Shown: positions 19,946 to 29,430, counted from the first letter of the stretch. The stretch: DNA of 54,190 bases from Azoarcus sp. (GCA_030656215.1 JAUSOD010000089.1:1-54190); one strand, 5' to 3'. Translations and numbers: made by a program. Notes: generated from the letters alone by a model not told the origin.

Positions 19946-19946
19946 C

Positions 19947-21026
19947 ATGATCAAGTCCCGTCTTTTCTCCGCCGTTGCGGCAGCTGCCGTATCTCTTTCC
20001 CTGGTGCTTGCCGTCCCCACTGCCGAGGCGGCCCCGAAGCGCGACTTCAAGGTGTGCTGGACCATCTACGCCGGCTGGATGCCCTGGGAGTACGCGGCCA
20101 CCAGCGGCATCATGGAAAAGTGGGCAAAAAAGTACGACATCAAGGTCGATGTGGTGCAGATCAATGACTACATCGAGTCGATCAACCAGTACACCGCGGG
20201 TGGCTTCGACGGCTGCACCATGACCAACATGGACGCGCTGACGATACCCGCAGCTGGTGGCGTCGATTCAACCGCACTGATCATCGGCGATTTCTCCAAC
20301 GGCAACGACGGCATCGTGATCAAGGGCAAGGGCAAGACCTTGGCCGACCTCAAGGGCAAACCGATCAATCTGGTCGAACTGTCGGTGTCGCACTATCTGC
20401 TCGCCCGCGGGCTGGAGTCGGTAGGGCTGGCCGAGCGCGACATCAAGGTGGTGAACACGTCGGATGCCGATCTGGTCGCCGCCTTCGCAAGCTCCGGCGT
20501 GAATGCCGTCGCCACCTGGAACCCGCTTCTCGCCGAAGTCGCGGCCATGCCGAACGTGAGCAAGGTGTTCGACTCGAGCAAGATCCCCGGCGAGATCATC
20601 GACCTGATGGTGGTCAACAGCAAGACGCTGGCCGACAACCCGGCACTGGGCAAGGCCCTGACCGGCGCCTGGTACGAAGTGATGTCGGTGATGAGCGCCA
20701 ACACCCCCGCGGGCAAGGCCGCTCGCGAGCACATGGCCGCGGCCTCGGGCACCGACCTCGCCGGCTACGAAGCCCAGCTCGCCGCCACCCGGATGTTCTA
20801 CACCCCAGCCGACGCGGTCGCCTTCGCCAAGAGTCCGGAGCTGCCGGCGACCATGACCAAGGTTGCGCAATTCAGCTTCAAGCACGGGCTGCTGGGTGAA
20901 GGGGCACGCAGCGCAGACGCGGTTGGCATGAGCTTCGCCAACGCTAAATCGGGCGATGCCGCCAACCTGAAGCTGCGCTTCGATCCAGCCTTCATGCAGA
21001 TGGCCGCCGACGGCAAGCTGAACTAG
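19947..21026 (+). CDS. ABC importer periplasmic binding protein, likely for guanidine
   Basis: 359 residues from ATG 19947; the frame open to 19743 runs through the riboswitch and is not translated. A Sec signal (about 1-28, ending AEAA) precedes a NitT/TauT-type (NMT1-like) fold with the blocks VCWTIYAGWMPWEYAA, DYIESINQYTAGGFDGCTMTNMDAL and VELSVSHYLLARGLESVGL. Relatives bind nitrate, taurine, cyanate or urea-like compounds. Its position right after a guanidine-I riboswitch and before carboxyguanidine enzymes makes guanidinium or a guanidine compound the likely ligand; this is inference from context. It is the first gene of the operon. Confidence 0.85.
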   Translation: MIKSRLFSAVAAAAVSLSLVLAVPTAEAAPKRDFKVCWTIYAGWMPWEYAATSGIMEKWAKKYDIKVDVVQINDYIESINQYTAGGFDGCTMTNMDALTIPAAGGVDSTALIIGDFSNGNDGIVIKGKGKTLADLKGKPINLVELSVSHYLLARGLESVGLAERDIKVVNTSDADLVAAFASSGVNAVATWNPLLAEVAAMPNVSKVFDSSKIPGEIIDLMVVNSKTLADNPALGKALTGAWYEVMSVMSANTPAGKAAREHMAAASGTDLAGYEAQLAATRMFYTPADAVAFAKSPELPATMTKVAQFSFKHGLLGEGARSADAVGMSFANAKSGDAANLKLRFDPAFMQMAADGKLN

Positions 21027-21108
21027 ACCGTCCTGCACTCCTCGCGTGCGCCACCCGGCCTCGGCCGGATGGCGCAGGCCTTGGCCGCCCCACTCCACGG
21101 AGCGCACG

Positions 21109-21924
21109 ATGCGTCTCATCAATCGAAAACCCGGCAGAAGCTGGCGGATCAGTCTCGCGATCCTGCCTTTCGCGCTATTGCTGATCGCCTATCTCGCCGG
21201 CTCGGCCGCGCGCCTGGCCGACAATCCCCAGGACAAGCTGCTGCCCAGCGTGGTACAGATGGCCGACGCGGTCGAACGCATGGCCTTTTCGGAAGACCCG
21301 CGCAGCGGCCGCTACCTGTTCTGGGACGACACCGCGGCCAGCCTGAAGCGCCTCGGCATGGGGCTGGCAATCGCAGCGGTCGCCGGCTTGAGCCTGGGGT
21401 TGCTCTCCGGCACCCTGCCCCTGTTTGGCACGTCGCTGTCGCCGCTATTGACGGTGGTTTCGATGATCCCGCCGCTGGCAATACTGCCGGTGTTGTTCAT
21501 CGTGTTCGGGCTGGACGAGCTCTCCAAGGTCATGCTGATCGTCATCGGCATTACCCCGGTGATCGCGCGTGACATCGAGCAGCGTGCGCGCGAGATCCCG
21601 GTCGAACTGCTGATCAAGGCCCAGACCCTGGGTGCCAACACGTGGACGCTGATCCTGCGCGTGGTGTTGCCGCAGTTGCTGCCACGCCTGCTGATCGCGC
21701 TGCAGCTGGCGCTCGGTTCGGCCTGGCTGTTCCTGATCGCAGCCGAGGCGATCGCCGCCACCGACGGGCTCGGCTACCGCATCTTCCTCGTTCGCCGCTA
21801 CCTGGCGATGGACGTGATCCTGCCCTATGTGGCGTGGATCACCCTGCTCGCGTGGCTGATGGACTACGGGCTCAAGCGCCTGACCCGCGCCGCCTTTCCC
21901 TGGTACGACGGAGGCCGGGCATGA
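21109..21924 (+). CDS. ABC importer permease of the guanidine operon
   Basis: 271 residues from ATG 21109, with ACGGAG nine bases before it. There are about six membrane segments and a BPD_transp_1 domain: RLGMGLAIAAVAGLSLGLLSG, ISLLTVVSMIPPLAILPVL-like helices, and the ABC-contact EAA loop near LLIKAQTLGANTWTLILRVVLPQ. This is the permease that goes with NitT/TauT-type binding proteins. Its stop overlaps the ATPase start (ATGA at 21921-21924). It would form a homodimeric channel in the inner membrane. Confidence 0.88.
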   Translation: MRLINRKPGRSWRISLAILPFALLLIAYLAGSAARLADNPQDKLLPSVVQMADAVERMAFSEDPRSGRYLFWDDTAASLKRLGMGLAIAAVAGLSLGLLSGTLPLFGTSLSPLLTVVSMIPPLAILPVLFIVFGLDELSKVMLIVIGITPVIARDIEQRAREIPVELLIKAQTLGANTWTLILRVVLPQLLPRLLIALQLALGSAWLFLIAAEAIAATDGLGYRIFLVRRYLAMDVILPYVAWITLLAWLMDYGLKRLTRAAFPWYDGGRA

Positions 21925-22709
21925 GTTTCATCCAGGTTCGCAACGTGTGGCAGGAATACGGTGACCAGACCGTGCTCGAAGGCCTTCGGCTCAATATCGA
22001 GGAGGGCGAGTTCTGTGCCCTGGTCGGCGCTTCGGGCTGCGGCAAGTCCACCTTCCTGCGCCTGTTGCTCGGCCAGGAGCGCCCCTCCCGAGGACAGATC
22101 CTGCTCGACGGCCAGCCACTGGCCGCCGAGCCCGACGCCAGCCGCGGCGTCGTGTTCCAGCGCTACTCGGTGTTGCCGCATCTATCGGTGCTCGACAATG
22201 TCGCGCTCGGGCTGGAGCTGCCGCGCGCACCCCTGCTCGGCCGCCTGTTCGGCCACGCCAAGGCCGAGGCGCGCGCGCAGGCCGCAGCCCTGCTGCACAG
22301 AGTGGGTCTCGACCACGCACTCGACAAGTACCCCAGCCAGTTGTCCGGCGGTATGCAGCAGCGCCTGGCGATCGCCCAGGCCCTGATCATGAAGCCGCGC
22401 ATGCTGCTGCTCGACGAGCCCTTCGGCGCACTCGACCCCGGCATCCGCAAGGACATGCATGCGCTATTGCTGGAGCTGTGGCAGGAAACCCGGCTGACCG
22501 TGTTGATGGTGACCCACGACCTGTCCGAGGGCTTCACCCTCGGCACCCGCCTGCTGGTGTTCGACAAGGTCCGCCACGACCCGCAAGCCCCCAGCGCCTA
22601 CGGCGCGCGCATCACCTACGACATTCCCCTCAACCTCGACCGCCACGCCACCCGCGAGGCCGTCGCCGCGCTGCCCGCCCATGTGACGGAGCGGCTCAAG
22701 ACCGCATGA
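21921..22709 (+). CDS. ABC importer ATPase of the guanidine operon
   Basis: 262 residues from ATG 21921, overlapping the permease stop. It has Walker A GASGCGKST (near 38), the Q-loop VFQRYSVLPHLSVLDN, signature LSGGMQQRLAIAQAL, Walker B MLLLDEPFGALDP and H-loop MVTHDLSEGF. This is the SsuB/TauB type of nucleotide-binding subunit. The last 40 residues are an extension (YDIPLNLDRHATREAVAALP) common in ATPases of urea/guanidine operons. It ends ten bases before the next gene, so co-translation is likely. Confidence 0.9.
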   Translation: MSFIQVRNVWQEYGDQTVLEGLRLNIEEGEFCALVGASGCGKSTFLRLLLGQERPSRGQILLDGQPLAAEPDASRGVVFQRYSVLPHLSVLDNVALGLELPRAPLLGRLFGHAKAEARAQAAALLHRVGLDHALDKYPSQLSGGMQQRLAIAQALIMKPRMLLLDEPFGALDPGIRKDMHALLLELWQETRLTVLMVTHDLSEGFTLGTRLLVFDKVRHDPQAPSAYGARITYDIPLNLDRHATREAVAALPAHVTERLKTA

Positions 22710-22719
22710 CGAGGACACC

Positions 22720-23451
22720 ATGACCACTCAGCTCACGCCCTTGCCCTACCCCGCACTTGCAGAGGAGTTGCTCCCCGGCGGCGGCCACCGCTCCTTCATC
22801 CTGCGTCGCGGCCGGCTGTTGCGCGTTACCGACCTCGAAGGCGGCGCCAACGTCAGCGCGCTGATGTTCAACGCCTTCGAGAAGACCGAGCGCATGAACC
22901 TGCCCGACTCACTCAAGTGCCAATACACCGCCAAACTCACCCGCGGCCATTGCCTGTATTCCGACATGGGCCGGGTACTGGCGGCGATCACTGCCGATAC
23001 CGCCGGCTGGAGCGACAGCCTGGGTGGCGTGCTCGACGCCGCCGAAGTGCGCGAGAAGTACGGCGACGGCCCCTACCAGACCCTGCGCAACGCCTGCCAT
23101 CGCAACGGCACCGACAACCTGCTGGTGGAGCTCGGCAAATGGGGCATGGGTCTCGAAGACCTGCTGATGGTGCTCAACCTGTTCTCCCGGGTCAGCGTCG
23201 ATGCAGCCGGCCGGATGCAGTTCGTACCCGGCAACAGCCAGGCCGGCGACTACATCGAGCTCTATGCGCCGATGGACACCCTGGTGGTGATGACCGCGCT
23301 GCAGCACCCGATGGATCCGTCGCCGGTGTATGCCCCGAAGCCGGTGCAGCTGAGCTGGATGCAGGCTGAACCGGGCGTTGCCGAGCATTGCCGCACATTC
23401 CGCCCGGAGAACGAGCGCGGCTTCATCAACACCGAAAACCTCTACCTGTGA
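22720..23451 (+). CDS. Carboxyguanidine deiminase-type subunit (UAAP1 family, DUF1989)
   Basis: 243 residues of the family first called urea amidolyase-associated protein 1. It has [51 protein letters not shown] and a cysteine-containing [17 protein letters not shown] block. UAAP1 and UAAP2 proteins are now known to act together as carboxyguanidine deiminase (CgdAB), converting carboxyguanidine to allophanate plus ammonia. I do not assign A or B. GAGGA precedes the ATG. It is the fourth gene of the riboswitch-controlled operon and is followed 11 bases later by its partner. Confidence 0.88.
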   Translation: MTTQLTPLPYPALAEELLPGGGHRSFILRRGRLLRVTDLEGGANVSALMFNAFEKTERMNLPDSLKCQYTAKLTRGHCLYSDMGRVLAAITADTAGWSDSLGGVLDAAEVREKYGDGPYQTLRNACHRNGTDNLLVELGKWGMGLEDLLMVLNLFSRVSVDAAGRMQFVPGNSQAGDYIELYAPMDTLVVMTALQHPMDPSPVYAPKPVQLSWMQAEPGVAEHCRTFRPENERGFINTENLYL

Positions 23452-23462
23452 GGGCACACATC

Positions 23463-24131
23463 ATGAGCTCCCCTGCCTCCAGCATCCCTGCCTCCAGCCC
23501 CCTAATCGCCAGCACCCTGCAGCCCGAAACCGCGGTCGCCCGTCATGTCATCCCGGCCGGCGAACCCTGGGTCGGCGAAGTGAAAGCCGGCCAGACCGTG
23601 CGCCTGCTCGACCTCGAGGGCAACCAGGCGGTCGACACCCTGTTCTACGGCGTCGCCAACCCCAAGGAGCGCTACGACCCGCAGCGCACCCTGCGCCGCC
23701 AGGCCAGCATCTACCTGAGCACCGGCACGGTGTTGTACTCCAACCTCGGCCGCCCGATGCTGACCATCGTCGCCGACACCTGCGGCCGTCACGACACCCT
23801 GGGTGGCGCCTGCGCGCAGGAAAGCAACACCGTGCGTTACGCGCTCGACAAGCTGCACATGCACGCATGCCGCGACAACTTCCTGTGCGGCTGCCTGCAC
23901 GACGGGCGACTGGCCAAGGGCGACATCGGCGCCAACATCAACTTCTTCATGAACGTACCGGTCACGCCCGAAGGCGGGCTCAGCTTCGAGGACGGTATCT
24001 CCGCCGCCGGCAAGTACGTGGAGCTGCGCGCCGAGATGGACGTGATCGTGCTCATTTCCAACTGCCCGCAGCTCAACAACCCGTGCAACGGCTACAACCC
24101 GACCCCGGCCGAAGTACTGATCTGGGACTGA
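23463..24131 (+). CDS. Carboxyguanidine deiminase-type subunit (UAAP2 family, DUF1989)
   Basis: 222 residues from ATG 23463. The body starts at [18 protein letters not shown] and has [55 protein letters not shown] and [16 protein letters not shown]. Several conserved Cys and His residues suit metal binding or hydrolysis. It is the UAAP2 partner of the preceding gene; together they are expected to deiminate carboxyguanidine in the cytosol. The first 25 residues are low complexity ([11 protein letters not shown]) and may be disordered. A gap of 156 bases follows and holds a second guanidine riboswitch. Confidence 0.88.
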   Translation: MSSPASSIPASSPLIASTLQPETAVARHVIPAGEPWVGEVKAGQTVRLLDLEGNQAVDTLFYGVANPKERYDPQRTLRRQASIYLSTGTVLYSNLGRPMLTIVADTCGRHDTLGGACAQESNTVRYALDKLHMHACRDNFLCGCLHDGRLAKGDIGANINFFMNVPVTPEGGLSFEDGISAAGKYVELRAEMDVIVLISNCPQLNNPCNGYNPTPAEVLIWD

Positions 24132-24212
24132 GCGCCATGCGCAACGCAGCAATCGACCCGCGCAGTCGCTCCATTCACTGGCGCTGACCCGCCACCCGGC
24201 TGCGTTGCAGCC

Positions 24213-24260
24213 CCACGGGGGACGACCCCCGCGGCTCCGATCCGGGCGGGACGACCCGCC
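24213..24260 (+). promoter_or_regulatory. Guanidine-II (mini-ykkC) riboswitch before the carboxylase
   Basis: Two tandem hairpins with identical ACGA loops. The first is CGGGGG-ACGA-CCCCCG (24216-24231, extended by CC/GG beyond an A-C mismatch); the second is GGCGGG-ACGA-CCCGCC (24245-24260). A linker of about 10-13 bases separates them. Twin hairpins with ACGR tetraloops flanked by G and C pairs define mini-ykkC RNAs, whose loops bind guanidinium. The ATG of the carboxylase follows 27 bases after the second hairpin, with GGGTGAG as ribosome-binding site, so translational control is likely. Confidence 0.88.
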
Positions 24261-24287
24261 GCAGCTCGACATCTATCGGGTGAGACC

Positions 24288-27200
24288 ATGTTCGACAAAG
24301 TCCTGATCGCCAACCGCGGCGCCATCGCCTGCCGCATCCTGCGCACCCTGAAGGCGCTCGGCACCGGCGGGGTCGCGGTGTATTCCGAAGCCGACGCCGC
24401 CAGCCGCCACCTCATCGAGGCCGACGAGGCCCACAGCCTGGGCGAAGGCGCCGCCGCCCAGACCTATCTCGCGGTGGACAAGATCCTCGCCATCGCGCGC
24501 GACAATGGTGCCGGTGCCATCCACCCCGGTTACGGCTTCCTGTCCGAGAACGCGGCATTTGCCGAACGCTGCGAGGCCGCCGGCATCGCTTTCATCGGCC
24601 CCACGCCGGAGCAGCTGCGGGTGTTCGGCCTCAAGCACACTGCGCGCGCGCTGGCCAAGGCCCACGGCGTACCGATGCTGGACGGCACCGAATTGCTCGC
24701 CTCGGTCGCAGACGCGCTCACCGCGGCGGACACCGTCGGCTACCCGGTGATGCTCAAGAGCACCGCCGGCGGCGGCGGTATCGGCATGCGGGTGTGCCAC
24801 AGTGCCGACGAGCTGGCGCAGCAATTCGACGCGGTGCGGCGGCTGGGCGAGAACAATTTTTCCGACGCAGGGGTGTTCATCGAGAAATACATCCAGCGCG
24901 CCCGCCACCTCGAAGTACAGGTGTTCGGCGACGGCGCGGGTGAAGTCATCGCGCTCGGCGTGCGCGACTGCTCGGTGCAGCGACGCAACCAGAAGGTGCT
25001 GGAAGAGACCCCGGCACCCAATCTGCCCGCCGGCATGGCCGAGGCTCTGTGCGAGGCGGCGCTGCAGCTGGCGCGCGCGGTGAATTACCGCTCGGCCGGC
25101 ACGGTGGAATTCGTCTACGACAGCGAGGCCGGGGCCTTCTATTTCCTGGAAGTGAACACCCGCCTGCAGGTCGAGCATGGCGTCACCGAGCAGGTGTGGG
25201 GCGTGGACCTGGTGGCGTGGATGGTGCAACTCGCCGCCGGTGAACTCCCACCACTGGCCGAGCTGGCCGCCCGACTTGCTCCAAGTGGACACGCGGTCCA
25301 GGCCCGGCTGTATGCCGAAGACCCGGGCCGCGACTTTCAGCCGTGTCCCGGTCTGCTGACCGCGGTCGACTTTCCCGCCACCGCCGGCCGCTCGCTGCGG
25401 ATCGACACCTGGGTGGAAGCCGGTTGCGAGATTCCGCCCTACTTCGACCCGATGATCGCCAAGCTGATCGCCCATGCCGACGACCGCGACGCCGCGATTG
25501 CCGGGCTGGATGCCGCGCTCGCCGCCAGCCGCCTGTACGGCGTCGAGACCAATCGTGACTACCTGCGCCAGATCCTCGCCGACGCGCCCTTCGCCTGCGG
25601 CCAGCCATGGACCCGCTGCCTGGAGGGGCTCACTTACCGCAGCCACAGCATGGAGTTCATCACCGCCGGCACCCAGACCACGGTGCAGGACTGGCCCGGC
25701 CGCCTCGGCTACTGGGCGGTGGGGGTGCCACCCTCGGGGCCGATGGACGACCGCGCGCTGCGCCTGGGCAACCGCCTGCTCGGCAATCCGGAAGGCGCGG
25801 CCGCGCTCGAGATCACGATGAGCGGGCCGATCCTGCGCTTCAACTGTGACGCGGTGGTCGCGGTGACCGGCGCCGATATCGCGCTTAGCCTGGACGGCCA
25901 GCCGAAACCGATGAACACCACGCTGTTCGTGCCCGCCGGTAGCCGCCTGGTGTTCGGCACCATCGCCGGCAGCGGCACCCGCAGCTACCTGTGCGTGCGC
26001 GGCGGGCTCGATGTGCCCGACTATCTCGGCAGCAAGAGCACCTTCACCCTCGGCCAGTTTGGTGGCCATGGTGGCCGTGCGCTGCGCGGTGGCGACGTGC
26101 TGCACCTGTTTCCGCTCATCGATGTCAGCGCCGGCGCAGACATGCCCGCCGAACTTAGTGCGGCACTCACCCCGGCGCTTGCGACGGTGCGCGAGCTGCG
26201 GGTGATCTACGGCCCGCACGGCGCACCGGAGTACTTCACGCCGGCCTATATCGCGCGCTTTCTTAGCACCGACTGGGAGGTTCATTTCAACTCCAGCCGC
26301 ACCGGCGTGCGCCTGATCGGCCCGAAGCCGGAATGGGCACGCGACAGTGGCGGCGAAGCCGGCCTGCATCCGTCCAACATCCACGACAACCCCTATGCCG
26401 TCGGCGCGGTGGACTTCACCGGCGACATGCCGGTAATCCTCGGCCCCGACGGCCCCAGCCTTGGCGGTTTCGTCTGTCCGGTGACGGTGATCGAGGCCGA
26501 CCTGTGGCAGCTCGGCCAACTCAAGGCCGGCGACAAGCTGCGCTTCGTGCCGGTCAGCCTGGAAACGGCGCGGGAGCTCGCACATTGCCGCACAGTGGAG
26601 ACCACGGGACTCGCCGCCGCTTACCCTGCGCAGAGCGCGGCCATCGAAGCGGCCTCGCCGATCGTGCTCGACATCGGTCGCGACGACACCCGGCTGGTCG
26701 CCCGGGTCTCGGGCGACACCCACCTGCTGCTCGAAGTCGGCCCACCGGAACTCGACCTGGTGCTGCGCTTCCGCGCGCATGCGCTGATGCAGGCGATCGA
26801 GGCGCTTGCCCTCGACGGGCTGGTGGACCTCACCCCCGGCATCCGCTCGCTGCAGCTGCACTACCGGCCGGAAACCCTGCCACTGGCCACCCTGCTCGAA
26901 CGCATCGCCGCACTGTGGACCCGCGTGTGCGAGCAGGACGACCTGGAGGTACCGTCGCGCATCGTGCATCTGCCACTGTCGTGGGACGACCCCGCCTGCC
27001 AGCTTGCGATCGAGAAATACATGACCACGGTGCGCAAGGACGCGCCCTGGTGCCCGAGCAACCTCGAGTTCATCCGCCGCATCAACGACCTGCCCGGCCT
27101 CGACGCCGTCCGCCAGACGGTGTTCGATGCCAGCTATCTGGTGATGGGCCTGGGCGACGTCTATCTTGGCGCGCCGGTGGCCACCCCGCTTGATCCACGC

Positions 27201-27902
27201 CATCGCCTGGTGACTACCAAGTACAACCCGGCCCGCACCTGGACCGCCGAGAACTCGGTCGGCATCGGAGGCGCCTACCTGTGCGTGTATGGGATGGAAG
27301 GCCCCGGCGGCTACCAGTTCGTCGGCCGCACCTTGCAGATGTGGAACCGCTACCGCGCAGTCGCCGCCTTCGACGGCAAGCCCTGGCTGCTGCGCTTCTT
27401 CGACCAGATCCGCTTCTATCCGGTCGAGGCAGACGAGTTGCTGCGCATCCGTCACGACTTTCCGCTCGGGCGCTACCCGCTACGGATCACCCACACCACG
27501 CTCAAGCTGGCCGACTACCAGGCATTTCTCACGAGCGAGGCGGCAGGCATCGCGGCCTTTCGCGCGCAACAGCGCGCCGCCTTCAACGCCGAACGCGAGC
27601 GCTGGATTGCCACCGGCCAGGCGCACTTCGAGGCAGAAGAGGTCGCTGCCGACCTTGGCGAAGACGCGCCGCTGGGCCTGGGCGAGCATGCCATCGAAAG
27701 CCACATCGCTGGCAACCTGTGGCAAGTCAAAGTCGAGATCGGGCAACACGTGCGCGAAGGTGACACGCTGGTGATTCTCGAATCGATGAAGATGGAAATT
27801 CCGATCACCGCGCCACGCGACGGCCTCGTCAGGGAAATACGGGTGCAGCCTGGTTCCCCGGTACGTGCCGGTCAACGCATCCTGATCCTCGGTGACGCAT
27901 GA
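24288..27902 (+). CDS. Biotin-dependent guanidine (urea-type) carboxylase
   Basis: 1204 residues in the urea carboxylase layout. The biotin carboxylase domain is about 1-450, with ATP-grasp STAGGGGIGMRV and FLEVNTRLQVEHGVTE. A KipA/PxpC-like part is about 455-785 (TTVQDWPGRLGYWAVGVPPSGPMDDRA) and a KipI/PxpB-like part about 785-1060. A C-terminal biotin carrier domain has ESMKME with the biotinylated lysine at 1168. It adds CO2 to guanidine or urea using ATP. The two deiminase-type subunits and two guanidine riboswitches point to guanidine as substrate; sequence alone does not exclude urea. Allophanate hydrolase, the next pathway step, is not encoded beside it. It ends 28 bases before the convergent comM. 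Confidence 0.9.
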   Translation: MFDKVLIANRGAIACRILRTLKALGTGGVAVYSEADAASRHLIEADEAHSLGEGAAAQTYLAVDKILAIARDNGAGAIHPGYGFLSENAAFAERCEAAGIAFIGPTPEQLRVFGLKHTARALAKAHGVPMLDGTELLASVADALTAADTVGYPVMLKSTAGGGGIGMRVCHSADELAQQFDAVRRLGENNFSDAGVFIEKYIQRARHLEVQVFGDGAGEVIALGVRDCSVQRRNQKVLEETPAPNLPAGMAEALCEAALQLARAVNYRSAGTVEFVYDSEAGAFYFLEVNTRLQVEHGVTEQVWGVDLVAWMVQLAAGELPPLAELAARLAPSGHAVQARLYAEDPGRDFQPCPGLLTAVDFPATAGRSLRIDTWVEAGCEIPPYFDPMIAKLIAHADDRDAAIAGLDAALAASRLYGVETNRDYLRQILADAPFACGQPWTRCLEGLTYRSHSMEFITAGTQTTVQDWPGRLGYWAVGVPPSGPMDDRALRLGNRLLGNPEGAAALEITMSGPILRFNCDAVVAVTGADIALSLDGQPKPMNTTLFVPAGSRLVFGTIAGSGTRSYLCVRGGLDVPDYLGSKSTFTLGQFGGHGGRALRGGDVLHLFPLIDVSAGADMPAELSAALTPALATVRELRVIYGPHGAPEYFTPAYIARFLSTDWEVHFNSSRTGVRLIGPKPEWARDSGGEAGLHPSNIHDNPYAVGAVDFTGDMPVILGPDGPSLGGFVCPVTVIEADLWQLGQLKAGDKLRFVPVSLETARELAHCRTVETTGLAAAYPAQSAAIEAASPIVLDIGRDDTRLVARVSGDTHLLLEVGPPELDLVLRFRAHALMQAIEALALDGLVDLTPGIRSLQLHYRPETLPLATLLERIAALWTRVCEQDDLEVPSRIVHLPLSWDDPACQLAIEKYMTTVRKDAPWCPSNLEFIRRINDLPGLDAVRQTVFDASYLVMGLGDVYLGAPVATPLDPRHRLVTTKYNPARTWTAENSVGIGGAYLCVYGMEGPGGYQFVGRTLQMWNRYRAVAAFDGKPWLLRFFDQIRFYPVEADELLRIRHDFPLGRYPLRITHTTLKLADYQAFLTSEAAGIAAFRAQQRAAFNAERERWIATGQAHFEAEEVAADLGEDAPLGLGEHAIESHIAGNLWQVKVEIGQHVREGDTLVILESMKMEIPITAPRDGLVREIRVQPGSPVRAGQRILILGDA

Positions 27903-27930
27903 ACGCCCTACTTGTCCCGATTTGCGCAAC

Positions 27931-29430
27931 TTAACGCCCATCCAGCCCCCGGCGGTATTGAATGGCTTCGGCCAGTTGCGCAGCGCCGGGGCGCGCAACT
28001 CCTGCAAGATCGGCCAGGGTGCGCGCCACCCTCAACACCCGGTGGTAGGCGCGCGCCGACAGATTGAGGCGATTCATTGCCTGTGCCAGCAAGGCTGCTC
28101 CGGCCGCATCCGGCGCACACAGGGCCTCGACCCGCCCTGCTTCGAGCCGGGCATTGGGCACACCCTGGCGTTCGATCTGCATCGCCCGCGCAACGGCCAC
28201 GCGCTCGCGCACGGGTGCGCTGGGCTCACCTTGCGGCACCCCGGACAGGTCCTCGAACGAGACCACGGGCACTTCGATGGTGAGATCGATGCGATCGAGC
28301 AAGGGCCCTGACAACCGTGCACGGTAACGGGAGATCTGGGTTGGGGTGCAGGTGCATGCCCGGGTCGGGTGTCCGGCGTAGCCACAAGGACAGGGATTCA
28401 TCGCTGCCACGAGCTGAAACCGGGCCGGAAAATCAGCCCGCCGACGCGCGCGCGACACCGTCACCGAGCCGGTTTCCAGCGGCTCGCGCAGCGATTCGAG
28501 TACCCGCCGGTCGAATTCGGTGAGCTCGTCGAGAAACAGCACCCCGTGATGCGCCAGCGAAACCTCGCCCGGCTGCGGTATGGCGCCGCCACCGACCAGC
28601 GCGGGCGCAGACGCCGAGTGATGGGGCGCCCGAAAGGAACGCATGCCCCAGCGCGCGGCGTCGAACGCGCCGCTGAGCGAAAACACCGCAGCGCTCTCGA
28701 GCGCCTCCTCCTCGGTCAGCATCGGGAGCAGCCCGGGCAGACGCTGGGCGAGCATGGACTTGCCGGTCCCGGGCGGGCCGTACATCAACAAGGAATGCGA
28801 CCCTGCAGCCGCCACCTCCAGCGCACGTCGCGCCTGCGACTGGCCGCGCACATCGGCCAGATCGGGACCCGAGGTCACCGTCGGCCCGGTCACCGAGGAC
28901 ACGTGCGCGATGAGCTCGGTCTGACCGTTCAGGTGCGCGCACACCGCCAGCAAGGAGTTGGCGGGCAGCACGTTTACCTCACGAGCCAGCGCCGCTTCTT
29001 CGGCGTTGATGCCGGGCAACACCAGGCTGCGTTGACCACGCCCCGCAGCAAGTGCGGCCGCAAGCGCACCGCGCACGCCACGCAGGCTGCCATCGAGCGA
29101 GAGTTCGCCACAGAATTCATGTGCATCGAGCCGCGCGGACTTGATCTGCCCCGACGCAGCGAGGATGCCCAGCGCGATGGGCAGATCGAAGCGCCCGCCC
29201 TCCTTGGGCAGATCGGCGGGAGCAAGGTTGACCGTGATACGGCGCTGGGGAAACTCGAACTGGGAGGTGATCAGGGCCGCACGAACCCGGTCGCGCGCCT
29301 CGCGTACTTCGGTATCGGGCAAGCCCACCAGGGTAAATCCGGGCAAGCCATTGGCGAGGTGCACCTCAACCACGACCTCGGGGGCATTCAGCCCGTCGAG
29401 GGCACGGGTGCGAACAAGCGCGATCGACAT
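27931..29430 (-). CDS. comM: ComM/YifB family Mg-chelatase-like helicase
   Basis: 499 residues, the normal size. The N-terminal Lon-protease-like domain is about 1-170 (ALDGLNAPEVVVEVHLANGLPGF). The AAA core has Walker A GPPGTGKS (near 220), Walker B VLFLDELTEF, and the zinc-like insert CPCGYAGHPTRACTCTP. A C-terminal domain follows (LNLSARAYHRVLRVARTLADL). ComM proteins are hexameric branch-migration helicases that promote integration of DNA taken up by transformation. The gene is convergent with the guanidine carboxylase and upstream of nothing else in its direction. That it is complete suggests competence for natural transformation. Confidence 0.94.
   Translation of the reverse strand: MSIALVRTRALDGLNAPEVVVEVHLANGLPGFTLVGLPDTEVREARDRVRAALITSQFEFPQRRITVNLAPADLPKEGGRFDLPIALGILAASGQIKSARLDAHEFCGELSLDGSLRGVRGALAAALAAGRGQRSLVLPGINAEEAALAREVNVLPANSLLAVCAHLNGQTELIAHVSSVTGPTVTSGPDLADVRGQSQARRALEVAAAGSHSLLMYGPPGTGKSMLAQRLPGLLPMLTEEEALESAAVFSLSGAFDAARWGMRSFRAPHHSASAPALVGGGAIPQPGEVSLAHHGVLFLDELTEFDRRVLESLREPLETGSVTVSRARRRADFPARFQLVAAMNPCPCGYAGHPTRACTCTPTQISRYRARLSGPLLDRIDLTIEVPVVSFEDLSGVPQGEPSAPVRERVAVARAMQIERQGVPNARLEAGRVEALCAPDAAGAALLAQAMNRLNLSARAYHRVLRVARTLADLAGVARPGAAQLAEAIQYRRGLDGR

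Larger units (their letters stand above)
19545..19946. other. Divergent regulatory region before the guanidine operon
   Basis: 402 bases with no gene. From left to right on the top strand it contains two candidate NtrC sites, a sigma-54 promoter, a guanidine-I riboswitch, a stem-loop made from the riboswitch 3' end, and a small hairpin that presents the ribosome-binding site. Each is listed separately. Confidence 0.8.

Noticed and set aside
24273-27455. 1060-codon open frame antisense to the guanidine carboxylase
   Set aside because: High GC leaves the opposite strand open; the predicted protein is rich in H, R, G, V without domains, while the forward frame has every expected motif.
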